Source of the DNA: Mesotaenium endlicherianum
Lineage: Eukaryota > Streptophyta > Zygnematophyceae > Zygnematales > Mesotaeniaceae
DNA: 32,002 nt
NCBI GenBank assembly: GCA_009602735.1
Contig: WELA01009249.1
Span: 16,596-48,597 of the forward strand
Direction of reading: 5' to 3'
In this document: positions 1 to 9,085 of the stretch, one piece after another
How positions within the stretch are numbered: the stretch's first letter is position 1
Layout: the number at the start of each line of letters is the position of its first letter
Notes under the pieces: model-generated
Database searches by the model: none
Told to the model about the DNA's origin: nothing
The model's input: only the letters and a program-made list of their open reading frames with translations
Position numbers and translations under genes: made by a program

Positions 1-279
1 CCTGTCCAACCGGGACCGGTCCCCGCTGTCCGGGACGGCGACCCTGAGGAATATGAGGTCGATGAGATTTTAGACGCTCGCTCGGTCCGTCGATCGTCTA
101 AATATGTCATGAAATACCTCATTCGATGGAAGGGTTACGATGCCTCTGGGGACACTTGGGAATTTAAGGACCACTTGACCAATGCCAAAGGGGCGTTGAC
201 ACGGTTCCACCTTCGGGCCGCTGGAGTCCCTCNTTGGAGTCCCTTCATAACTGTCATTTCAATTGACACGGGAAGGTGA
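1..279 (+). pseudogene. Element X pol C-terminus: chromodomain fragment
   Basis: Frame 1 is open from the first base and encodes the end of a Ty3/gypsy integrase. It holds the proline-rich linker after the GPY/F module, then a chromodomain with the motifs [11 protein letters not shown] and [22 protein letters not shown]. The rest of pol lies to the left of the window. It is almost identical in sequence to the chromodomains at about 7980-8150, 14400-14580 and 19580-19760. In those copies the protein ends at Pro-Pro; here the end is disturbed by the single N at 233, whose two sides repeat the same ten or so bases, so the reading to TGA at 277 is not authentic. Chromodomains of this class bind modified histone H3 and guide integration; that role is known for the family and is not shown here. 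Confidence 0.85.
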
Positions 280-640
280 CAGGCGCTCCTGTCTCCATTT
301 AAGTTGGTGGGGAAAATATATGACAGTTAGTGAGCGAGAGCGATAAAGGGACAGTTACGTGAATCCTAAGTGTCAGCATAGTGACAGAGGGGACAGCCTG
401 GCCCACATAAAGCACCTTGAGCTGAAGGAAAAAGGGCCTCGCACAACACTACATCACTTAACTCACCCTACAACACAATCAAACGTTTATGTTTAGCGCA
501 TCGCAACTACGTCAACTTTTAGCAATCATCCTGTAAGGTTAACAGCATCGAATCCACTATACTAATACTAACATACTTCCTGCAATCCCTATGACAAAGG
601 TCCATACCCTACTAACTTGTGCCCTGGTTACATGCACAGG
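280..640 (+). other. Element X spacer between pol and extra ORF
   Basis: This stretch has no coding potential that I trust. It starts with a purine-rich tract (about 301-320) followed by TGACAGTTAGTG; both are also present in Y at about 8212-8250. Up to about 410 it matches the Y copy closely. Beyond that it differs from the equivalent spacers at 14591 and 19774. Near its end it has TACTAAC (610-616), a perfect branch-point consensus, and then CAG at 637-639 directly before G and the ATG of the extra ORF at 641. I read this as a 3' splice site for a spliced RNA of the extra ORF. Confidence 0.5.
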
Positions 641-2317
641 ATGGCGCCCACCACACAAATGGAGGACAGAAAGCGCAAGGCGGAAGAAGCCAGGAGGACA
701 ATGGAGCAATACCAGAAGGAGCTGGCAGCGACGTCCCTCACTAGGAGAGAACAGGAAAGGGTCCGCAGACAACAAGAGGCGGCAGAAGAGGCACAGAGGA
801 AGAAGGATCAGGAAGCGGAAAGCCTCAGGAAAGCTGAGGAAAAGAGATAGAAGAAACAACAAGAGGAAGCGGCTGCAGCAGAGGAGGAGAGAAGGAAAAA
901 GATTGAAGCGGACAGACAGAAGAGCTTGGCCACTTACAGGTATACTGTGGTGGGTGGCCAGAACTTCGATAACCTGAAGGAAGCATTGCTGGCAGCTCAG
1001 GAGATCAACAGGCTGGAACAGACAACACTGCTACAGGAGGAAGGAGCTGCAGCACTGGATAGGTACATTGAGACACACACTGGTGTGGTCCTCTACGAAG
1101 ATTATGCCAAGATGGTGGGCTATACAGCAGAGCAGGCCCGGTATCTTGCAGATGATTCAGAGGACAAGCCGGTCCCCATACCGGGAATAGTGGGAGATTA
1201 AAGACTCATCCGGATGGTGAGCATGCGGCCCGATAGCTTTAAGGATACGGTATTCTACCTCACACTACTGCCAGCTTACAATGAAGTTGAGAGAAGGAGC
1301 TGGGAGTACATGGCCACGGAAGCAGGACAGCATGTGTTCTCTTCCCACTGGTTCCCGTGTAAACTGAGGAAGGCTGAGCACGGACCCTAGTACTACCAGC
1401 AGCCAACAGGCTGGAGGTGGATGACCGTCACAAATAAGAAGCAGGAGTGTGACCGAGCCCAACTGGATGACTTCCACTATGGCCTAGACGGCTATCTCAT
1501 CCTACCACCTCACATTGCCCCTTGGGACCCCAGGCTGAATGGATGCCTGAGCAATATGAATGCAGAGACCAAGGAACATAGGAGGAGGGGAAGAGACTAC
1601 TTCTCTAAGGGAAAGCATGCCTTTGTCAAATGGGCAAAGAATGCAGGCCGGATAGATATCAGTAGGCTGAAGGCCAAGCAACCTCCAGCGCGCCCTAAGA
1701 AAGGGAGGTCGGTAGACTACTCCATGTCTACTAGGGAGCAGGACGACTTAGTGGACGAGACCCCTACTCTCTCCGAGGAGGAGGATGAGGAGGATGAGGA
1801 AGAAGAACAAGGCAGAGGAGAAGCATCAGCAGCAGGTACTCAGGATACCCAGGGACAGGCAGTGGCACTTCCTAAAGAACCACGATCAGGTGTGTGGAAT
1901 GTGATCCCCGTTATGGCGACAACTGGACCCCGCGCTCGCTCCCCCAGCCCACCTGCCCAAGCAGGGGAAGAAGCTGATCTGACTGTACTGGGCAGCAGAC
2001 ACAGGCAGAAATCCCCAGAGGACAGGGGTGCCAGAAGAGGGACACGCGGGTGGGCCAGAGGTATGCCGACCTCCCCCTCCGCTCAGGGGCATGTACCTCT
2101 AGCCAATGTATTTCAGCATCCTACTGGAATGCCTGTCTATGTGGGGATCAACACCCAAGTGGTTGAAGAACAGGCTACCATCCTTTGTTCTCCTCGAGGC
2201 CCAACTTTAGAACAAACAGGGTTCTATAGAAGGCCAGCTGACAGACCTAGAGGGCTGTCCAGATCTAGGTCCAGATCTCCGTCTCCTGATCCTGAAGTCC
2301 CAGGAACAACCCCTTAA
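641..2317 (+). pseudogene. Element X extra ORF (3' of pol), diverged copy with three in-frame stops
   Basis: One reading frame runs from ATG 641 to TAA at 2315-2317 with no frameshift, but it is broken by TAG (848), TAA (1199) and TAG (1388). The product has the same order of parts as the intact copies at 14934 and 20089. First comes a Glu/Lys/Arg/Gln-rich coiled coil, then a conserved core (YRYTVVG, YEDYAKMVGYT, RMVSMRPDSFKD, YNEVERRSWEY, HWFPCKLRK, TGWRWMTV, LPPHIAPWDPRL, FSKGKHAFVKWAK). A basic PKKGRSV, an acidic run, the box GHVPLANVFQHPTGMPVYV and an Arg/Ser-rich tail follow. Amino-acid identity to the other copies is only moderate, by eye around half, yet the motif blocks are kept. I do not recognise the family. 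It lies between the chromodomain and the 3' LTR, so it belongs to the element. Confidence 0.75.
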
Positions 2318-2417
2318 GGTGACAGGCTGAGAAGACAGTTAGTAGGGGAGGGTGGTCAGGGTCAGTTCCTTTATTTAAGGCTTTGGCAGTTTAATGTTGT
2401 CGAGGCGACAACAAGTT

Positions 2418-2430
2418 AAGTTGGAGAAAT
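2418..2430 (+). other. Polypurine tract of element X
   Basis: The tract AAGTTGGAGAAAT lies directly against the TG of LTR A. The same tract, AAGTTGGAGGGAT, lies directly against LTR D (21829-21841). This is where the plus-strand primer of an LTR retrotransposon belongs, so it marks LTR A as a 3' LTR. Confidence 0.65.
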
Positions 2431-3149
2431 TGTAATGAATCAGTATATTAGTGGATATAATATTCATGTAAATATAATAGTTAATTAAGTTCAGCCTGCT
2501 GAACTCTAGTTAATAGTCAGTCTGCAAGACTTTACATAATTATCATTTTAATGACTCAGCCGGAAGCAGCAGGCTGAAGTCCATATAAGTCAGCTTGCTG
2601 ACCCATTCTTTGACAGCCAGCTGACTTCCGTACTCGGTAGCAGCGAACTGCCTTGACTTACACCTAAGTACGATATGCTAGATGAATGGCCAGATGACAT
2701 CCCTATGATGGATGGCTATTCGGGATGATGGGAGATGGCGGTGGATTTGGTTAACCGAGGTCCTACCAACGTGGTTAACTCCCGGGTAGGCGGTGCCATC
2801 GCACTGACCATTGAACAGTAAACTCATTCCATGTACATATGCTAGGCTTTGCTCTTGAGTTCGCATTCGGAAACGAGGCCAACTCTCTTGTACAGCTTAC
2901 TGAGAGCGATTCGAATCCAAGGCGAGAAGCCATTGATACGCACTGTCTTCTAACCTTGCCTATGTATCAGTTTACTGATTTGCATTATTGATGCTAGTTT
3001 ACTCGCATTTGACTTACGAGTATTATTCACTACTAGTGTGTTGTCCTTTGCCGTTTAACCAGTTAACGGAAAATACCATAACGAATACTTGCTGATATAA
3101 AGATCTTTATTAATTATTAATCGCCTATTTGGTAAGACGATTCATTTCA
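2431..3149 (+). repeat. LTR A (719 bp), 3' LTR of element X
   Basis: The LTR begins TGTAATGAATC and ends GATTCATTTCA, an imperfect terminal inverted repeat with TG and CA ends. It has the same length as LTR B (4585-5303, minus strand) and is nearly identical to it. Inside there is an early cluster of short palindromes (about 2490-2632), the inverted repeat GTTAACC/GGTTAAC near 2750-2780, and a TATA-like GATATAAAG at about 3095-3103. No primer site follows it. The next base starts protease sequence of another copy, so this LTR closes X, which seems to be inserted into element Y. Confidence 0.88.
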
Positions 3150-3242
3150 CATAAGGACTTAGTTAAGCGGCTAAGGCTGCCTACTGTCACCCAAGGGAAT
3201 ATAAAAATATTTCTTGGAGATGCCTCAAGTATCCCGGGAGGA
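3150..3242 (+). pseudogene. Element Y protease fragment
   Basis: These 93 bases match the protease segment at about 10887-10981 of element Z (KDLVKRLRLPTVTQGN followed by IFLGDASSIPGGVI). The fragment starts exactly at the end of LTR A and stops where the sequence switches to gag on the other strand, so both ends are rearrangement points. The next Y sequence resumes at 5304, which matches 11488 of Z; about 500 bases of the protease-RT linker are missing between them. Confidence 0.8.
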
Positions 3243-4550
3243 GTTATTACCACCTCTACCTCTAGATTGAATAGCATTGTACTCATACTCATATTCGTCA
3301 CCCTGATTATCCTCAGCCTGGTCTCCTTCAATTGCATTGTAGGAATCGTGGGGCTTTTTGACAACCTTAGACACCAAAGCATTACTCTGGCGCTTGTGAT
3401 TGAACTGCTGCTGATCCCAGGCATCAGCATCCTGGATCAAGTCAGCCAGTTTCTCATCCTTTTTCTCAGCGAAATGGCCAGAGACTTCGGATTTCAAGCC
3501 ATACCTGAAGTATGCTATCCTATACCGTTCTGGCAAGTCTGGCTGTTCCATCATGTTCTCCTGGAACTTTTGAGCAAACTCAGCAACTGAAGTGGTCTGC
3601 TTCAGTGTCAGGGAGATCATCGCATAGATAGCTTTCTCCTGCTGGTTGATGACATCAAACTTCTCATGCAACTTCGCGACAAACTCTACCCACGTAGGGT
3701 CACCGAGTTGCCGAGCCTTACGCTCTCCTTTCCAGTAAAGCCACCAGTCTGCGGCACTACCTTTCAGTAGCGCACCGGTGTGCCTGACCTTCTCGTGATC
3801 TTGCAGTTCTGGGTAGTTCTCCAGCCACTGCTCAACATCCGCGAGAAACTTGATCAGGTAATATTTTCTGTTTCCCTCAGGATCATATTCCTGGGGAGGT
3901 TTCGGCTTGGGCTTACTAGGCCCTCGGCCACCACCACTAGTGGTGTGAGACCCCAGTTGGGCTCTGTCCCGCACTAGGGACAATATGATTCTTTTGTCCT
4001 CCTGGTGGGAGTGATACATGGTCGCCATTTGCGACTGCATCTGAACGAACAATGCTCCCAAGTCTACACTCTGGGGTGGTAGATTAGCAAATGCAGCAGC
4101 AGCATTGGCATCTACTCGCTGAGTAGTGACCTCAACAATCCCTCTCGCTCCTGCAGCAGCAAAACCTGCCGCATTCAGCCGGTCACGTATTTGACCTAGG
4201 GGTACATTGAGTTGTACAGCAGGAGGTGGGTTCAGAACATTGGCCCTTGATGCCATAAGTTCTTCAACAGTGCGCTCATCAGCTGGCTGTCCTTCCCTCC
4301 TTTCTGTATCTTCAGCGGCCTTTGCTACTTGTTCACCTTCTAATCTGGCTCTCTCCTCCTCAGCTTGCTGTGCTGCGACTGCGGCAATAGCAGTGGCCTC
4401 ATCTGCAGCCTCTCTAGCTGCAGTATCTGCTACTGCTTCAGAATAGGTACGGGTTCCCGCTACATGGCTTTCCGCCTGGTTTTCGACATTCTCGTTATCC
4501 TGGTTCTCCATGTCTCGAGAGTTGCTAGTTTGAGACCTTGTCCTTACCAT
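3243..4550 (-). pseudogene. Element W gag, 3'-truncated
   Basis: On the minus strand an open frame of about 435 codons starts at ATG 4550 and closely matches the gag at 9086. It has an Ala/Glu-rich N-terminal segment, a Lys/Pro-rich hinge (SKPKPKPPQEYD), the gag core (WLENYPELQDHEKVRHTG, SAADWWLYW, KLHEKFDVINQQEKAIYAMI) and the start of the RGG box. It is cut at RGRGG: the zinc knuckle is missing, and the frame runs about six more codons into antisense protease sequence of element Y before stopping at 3225. The primer site and LTR B lie directly upstream, so this is the 5' end of a copy inserted in the opposite direction to its neighbours. Gag forms the particle that packages the element RNA. 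Confidence 0.85.
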
Positions 4551-4570
4551 ACAAAGAAGACTGTGATAAC

Positions 4571-4583
4571 TGCTCCGATACCA
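4571..4583 (-). other. Primer binding site of element W
   Basis: Read on the minus strand it is TGGTATCGGAGCA, one base after the end of LTR B and about 20 bases before the gag ATG. It differs at one base from the usual plant initiator-Met site TGGTATCAGAGC. The same variant is present in element Z at 9053. Confidence 0.75.
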
Positions 4584-4584
4584 C

Positions 4585-5303
4585 TGAAATGAATCGTCTT
4601 ACCAAATAGGCGATTAATAATTAATAAAGATTTTTATATTAGCAAGTATTCTTTATGGTATTTTCCGTTAACTGGTTAAACGGCAAAGGACAACACACTA
4701 GCAGTAAATAATACTCGTAAGTCAAATGCGAGTAAACTAGCATCAATAATGCAATTCAGTAAACTGATACATAAGCAAGGTTAGAAGACAGTGCGTATCA
4801 ATGGCTTCTCGCCTTGGATTCAGATCGCTCTCAGTAAGCTGTACAAGAGAGTTGGCCTCGTTTCCGAATGCAAACTTGAGAGCAAAGCCTAGCATATGTA
4901 CATGGAATGAGTTTACTGTTCAACGGTCAGTGCGATGGCACCGCCTACCCGGGAGTTAACCACGTTGGTAGGACCTCGATTAACCAAATCCACCGCCATC
5001 TCCCATCATCCCGAATAGCCATCCATCATAGGGATGTCATCTGGCCATTCATCTAGCATATCGTACTTAGGTGTAAGTCAAGGCAGTTCGCTGCTACCGA
5101 GTGCGGAAGTCAGCTGGCTGTCAAAGAATGGGTCAGCAAGCTGACTTATATGGACTTCAGCCCGCTGCTTCCGGCTGAGTCATTAAACTGATAATTATGT
5201 AAAGTCCAGCAGACTGACTATTAACTAAAGTTCAGCAGGCTGAACTTAATTAACTGTTATATTTAAATGAATATTATATCCACTAATATACCGATTCATT
5301 ACA
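4585..5303 (-). repeat. LTR B (719 bp), 5' LTR of element W, inverted
   Basis: This is the reverse complement of the LTR A family: it begins TGAAATGAATC and ends GATTCATTACA on the plus strand. The primer site and gag follow on the minus strand, so it is a 5' LTR. Its outer end abuts RT-linker sequence of element Y at 5304 exactly at the LTR terminus, which is what an integration event leaves. With LTR A it forms an inverted pair with 719-bp arms and a 1435-base spacer. Confidence 0.88.
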
Positions 5304-8162
5304 GAGTCAGCCACCCTTGCAACGCACTTATGGCTTGTCTTATGTGGAGAGCGAGGAGTCGAAAACACAAATTGCAGAGCTTGAGGAAAATGGTTATATT
5401 TCCCCCAGTAAATCACCGTACGGCGCACCCATCCTATTTGTTAAGAAAAAGGATGGCAGTATGTGGATGTGTGTGGATTACAAAGCTCTGAACATAATTA
5501 CAGTAAAGAACAAGTATACTTTACCAAGAATTGAGGACTTGCTTGATACCCTGTTTGGAGCTAAGGTGTTCAGTAACATTTATCTCAAGAGTAGTTATCA
5601 TCAAATCTGAATTGCTGAGGGGGATGAACACAAGACTGCTTTTCGCACACGTTATGGACACTATGAGTTCAACGCGATGCCATTTGGACTGACTAATGGT
5701 CCTGCGACCTTCATGGGTGCTATGAATGACATTTTCAGACCTTATTTGGATAAGTTTGTGCAAGTTTTCTTGGATGATATTTTAATTTTCTCTAAAGATG
5801 AAGCTCAGCACACTGAACACTTGAAGACAGTCCTGGACACTCTGAGAAAATATCACTTATATGCTAAAATGAGCAAGTGTGATTTCTTCAAGGAAAGTAT
5901 TGGATTCTTAGGCCACGTCGTCAGTAAGGAGGGCATCAGTGTGGATCCTAAGAAAGTCCAGACCATAAGGGACTGGCCAGTACCACAGTCTGTCTCTGAA
6001 GTTAGATCCATCCTTGGGTTGGCTAACTACTATAGGAGATTTATTGAGAATTATTCTACAAAGGTCAGTAAACTGACTGACCTTACTAAGAAAGACATAG
6101 GGTATGTGTGGGGGGAAGAGCAGCAGGCTGCCTTCCAGACCCTTAAAGATGCTCCTTGTTCTGCCCCAGTACTAGCCGTGTATGACCCCAGCAAACCGGT
6201 GCAGGTGGTCACTGATGCCTCTGACTTTGCCATGGGTGCTATTTTGTTGCAGCCTGCTGACAAAACCACAAAGGATGGTAAGGTACGGCAGGAGTGGCAT
6301 CCTGTGTTGTACGAGTCTATGAAATTTAATTTAGCGGAGATTACTTACTCAGCGCATGATAAGGAGCTGCTAGCTATCATTCATGTGCTCAAACAGTGGA
6401 GAGCATATTTACATGGTAAAGCTTCTAAGGTGATTACAGATCATCTAGCTCTGACTCACTTTCAGAACAAATGCAAGCTGTCAAGGAGGGAGAACCGCTG
6501 GAGCCAGATGCTGGAGCAGTTTCATGTCCAGATCGACTCCAAACCAGGGAAGTTGAATCCTGCTGATGCACTCTCTAGAAGACCTGACTTGCAAGAAAGG
6601 AATTCTAGCCAGCATGCTGTAAATAAAGTCTTGTGTGCACTCACTTCACTAAGGGTGAAAAAGTCCTTCCTTGAACAACTTAGGAAAGCCTACCTTTCTG
6701 ACCCAACATTTGAGCCCAGCCCCACTACTGGTGTGTGTCGTGCTACTGCACTCGGGTATAAGCTTAAGGGAGGGGTCTGGGTGACTGAAACCACTTCAGG
6801 CAGGCTGAAGCTGGTCATTCCTAATAACTTAGGATAAGGTCCCTTTTATTGAGTTAAGCACATGACAGTAAACTGGGTGGGCATTTGGGGCAGGCCAAAA
6901 CTGTTGGCAAACTGGCAAAACATTATCATTGGGAGGGATTACCTCAGAAGGTTTTGAAATACGTTAAGTCCTGTGACCAGTGTCAAGAAAATAAGCCTAG
7001 GCACACACCACCGGCGGGCCTCTTACAACCGCTGCCCATCCCAGCTGGCCGCTGGCAAACAATATCCATGGACTGGGTGGTCACACTGCCACGAACTGCC
7101 AATGGGCATGATTCAATACTGGTAATCGTGGATAATCCGACAAAAATGGTCATTTTCATCCCCACAGCTGTCAAAGTAACTGCACTCGAAACAGCGAGAC
7201 AACTCTACAACCATGTAGTATGCCAACATGGGCTACCCTCTAATATCATCTCAGACAGAGACTCAAAATTTACCTCTAAGTTCTGGAGGGCTTTAATGGG
7301 GTTAATGGGAGTCAGGCAGCTGCTCAGCACAGCAAACCACCCTCAGACTGATGGGCAAAATGAAAGAACTAACCGAGTGCTGCAAGAGGTACTGAGAGCC
7401 TATATTAACCAAAAACAAGATAATTGGGATGACCTGTTATCTCAAATCCAGTTTGCGGTCAACAGTGCGGTGCACGCGTCAACTGGCAAGACTACTTTTG
7501 AACTAAGCCTGGGTAGAGTCCCTAAGTCTCCTTTTGATGTCCTAGGGGAGTCTTTAACTCACCCTGAAGGGATTGACAATCCGGTATCCCTCCAGTTAGC
7601 TCAAGACTTTGCTGACACCCTGTCAGAAGTCCAACAGAATCTGCACAAAGCCCAAGAAAACCAACAAAAGTACGCTAATCAGCACCGTCGAGAAATGACC
7701 TTTTCTAAGGGCGATTTGGTCAAACTGCATTCTCAGCACCTGTACCTCCCTGGTGTGGTCAAGAAAAAGCTTAGTTCTATCTGGGTCGGTCCATATTCGG
7801 TGATGCGCCGTGTTGGTCAGAATGCTTACAAACTGAACATGTCAGCAGAATACAAGGGTCACCCGGTCTTTAATGTCTCCTTCCTGGAACCATACATCAA
7901 AGGGGACACACTGTTCTCAGGTCAGCTACCTGTCCAACCGGGACCGGTCCCCGCTGTCCGGGACGGCGACCCTGAGGAATATGAGGTGGAGGAGATTTTA
8001 GACGCGCGCTTGGTCCGTCGATCGTCTAAATATGTCATGAAGTACCTCATTCGATGGAAGGGTTACGATGCCTCTGGGGACACTTGGAAATTTAAGGACC
8101 ATTTGACCAATGCCAAAGGGGCGTTGAAACGGTTCCACCTTCGGGCGGTTGGAGCCCCTCCA
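5304..8162 (+). pseudogene. Element Y pol: RT, RNase H, integrase, chromodomain
   Basis: The sequence follows the pol of element Z from the start of RT to the chromodomain. RT motifs are [27 protein letters not shown] and the catalytic FLDDILIFS. RNase H has [13 protein letters not shown] and the Glu in HDKELLAI. Integrase keeps CDQC, MDW, SDRDSKF and the Glu of NERTN, and the chromodomain is complete. It is dead: TGA at 5608 replaces AGA, one base is lost near 6829 (frameshift), and TAA at 6855 replaces CAA just before the zinc-finger His. The usual stop after Pro-Pro is lost, so the open frame runs on to 8342 inside LTR C. No extra ORF follows; LTR C begins 155 bases later. Confidence 0.9.
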
Positions 8163-8317
8163 CAACGGTCATTTCAGTTGACACAGGAAGGTGACAATAG
8201 GTCCTGTCTCCATTTAAGTTGGAGGGGAAAATATATGACAGTTAGTGTGCGAGAGCGAGAAAGGGACAGTTATGTGAACCTTAAGTGTCAGCATAGTGAC
8301 AGATGGGACAGCCTGGC
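8163..8317 (+). other. Element Y 3' spacer, cut by LTR C
   Basis: This noncoding stretch has the purine-rich AAGTTGGAGGGGAAAATA and TGACAGTTAGTG, as in element X at about 301-411. It ends at ACAGCCTGGC, exactly where X continues towards its extra ORF. Here the terminus of LTR C follows at once, so the left half of Z appears to have integrated at this point. Confidence 0.6.
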
Positions 8318-9051
8318 TGTAATGAATCAGTATATTAGTTGATATAATATTCATTTAGATATAATAGTTAAATAAGTTCAGCCTGCTGAACTCTAGATAA
8401 TGATCAGTCTGCTGGACTTCATATCTAATATCATTTTAATGACTCGGCCGAAAGCAGCAGGCTGAAGTCAACTTAAGTCAGCTTGCTGACACATTCTTTG
8501 ACAGCCAGCTGATATCCGTACTCGGTAGCAGCGAACTGCCTTGATGTGCATTTAAGTACGACATTCTAGATGAATGGCCAGATGACATCCCTATGATGGA
8601 TGGCCATTCGACATGATGGGAGATGGCGGTGGATTTGGTTAACCAAGGTCCTACCAACGTGGTTAACTCCCGGGTAGGCGGTGCCATCGCACTGACCGTT
8701 GAACAGTAAACTCATTCCATGTAGATATGCTAGGCATTGCTCTCGAGTTCGGCATTCGGAAACGAGGCCAACTCTCTTGTACATCTTATTGAGAGCGATC
8801 TGAATCCAAGGCGAGAAGCCATTGATACGCACTGTCTTCTAACCTTGCTTATGTATCAGTTTACTGATTTGCATTATTGATGCTAGTTTACTCTCATTTG
8901 ACTNTCCCATTTAACTTACGAGTATTATTCACTGCTAGTGTGTTGTCCTTTGCCATTTAACCAGTTAACGGAAAATACCAAAAAGATTACTTGCTGATAT
9001 AAAGATCTTTATTAATTATTAATCGCCTATTTGGTAAGTCGATTCATTTCA
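8318..9051 (+). repeat. LTR C (734 bp), 5' LTR of the left half of element Z
   Basis: It begins TGTAATGAATC and ends GATTCATTTCA, like the other LTRs. The extra length (about 14 bases over 719) is explained by the single N at 8904, which sits between two versions of the same short string. One base after its end comes the primer site, then gag, so this is a 5' LTR. The preceding five bases are CTGGC; the five bases after LTR D are GTCGC, so no target duplication links C to D. Confidence 0.88.
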
Positions 9052-9052
9052 G

Positions 9053-9065
9053 TGGTATCGGAGCA
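9053..9065 (+). other. Primer binding site of element Z
   Basis: TGGTATCGGAGCA, one base after the LTR end. It fits the 3' end of initiator tRNA-Met apart from one G where plant elements usually have A. The first-strand DNA of the element would start here. Confidence 0.78.
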
Positions 9066-9085
9066 GTTATCACAGTCTTCTTTGT

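Larger units (their letters stand above)
3243..5303 (-). mobile_element. Element W: truncated inverted chromovirus (LTR-PBS-gag)
   Basis: Minus-strand LTR B, primer site and gag form the 5' end of one copy. Its pol and 3' LTR are gone, together with about 500 bases of the surrounding element Y. The simplest history is insertion into Y followed by a deletion that took the inner end of W and part of Y. Confidence 0.7.

Noticed and set aside
591-977. 128-codon plus-strand frame in another phase over the extra ORF of element X
   Set aside because: It is a shadow of the Lys/Arg/Glu-rich coiled-coil coding; the frame at 641 matches the other copies.
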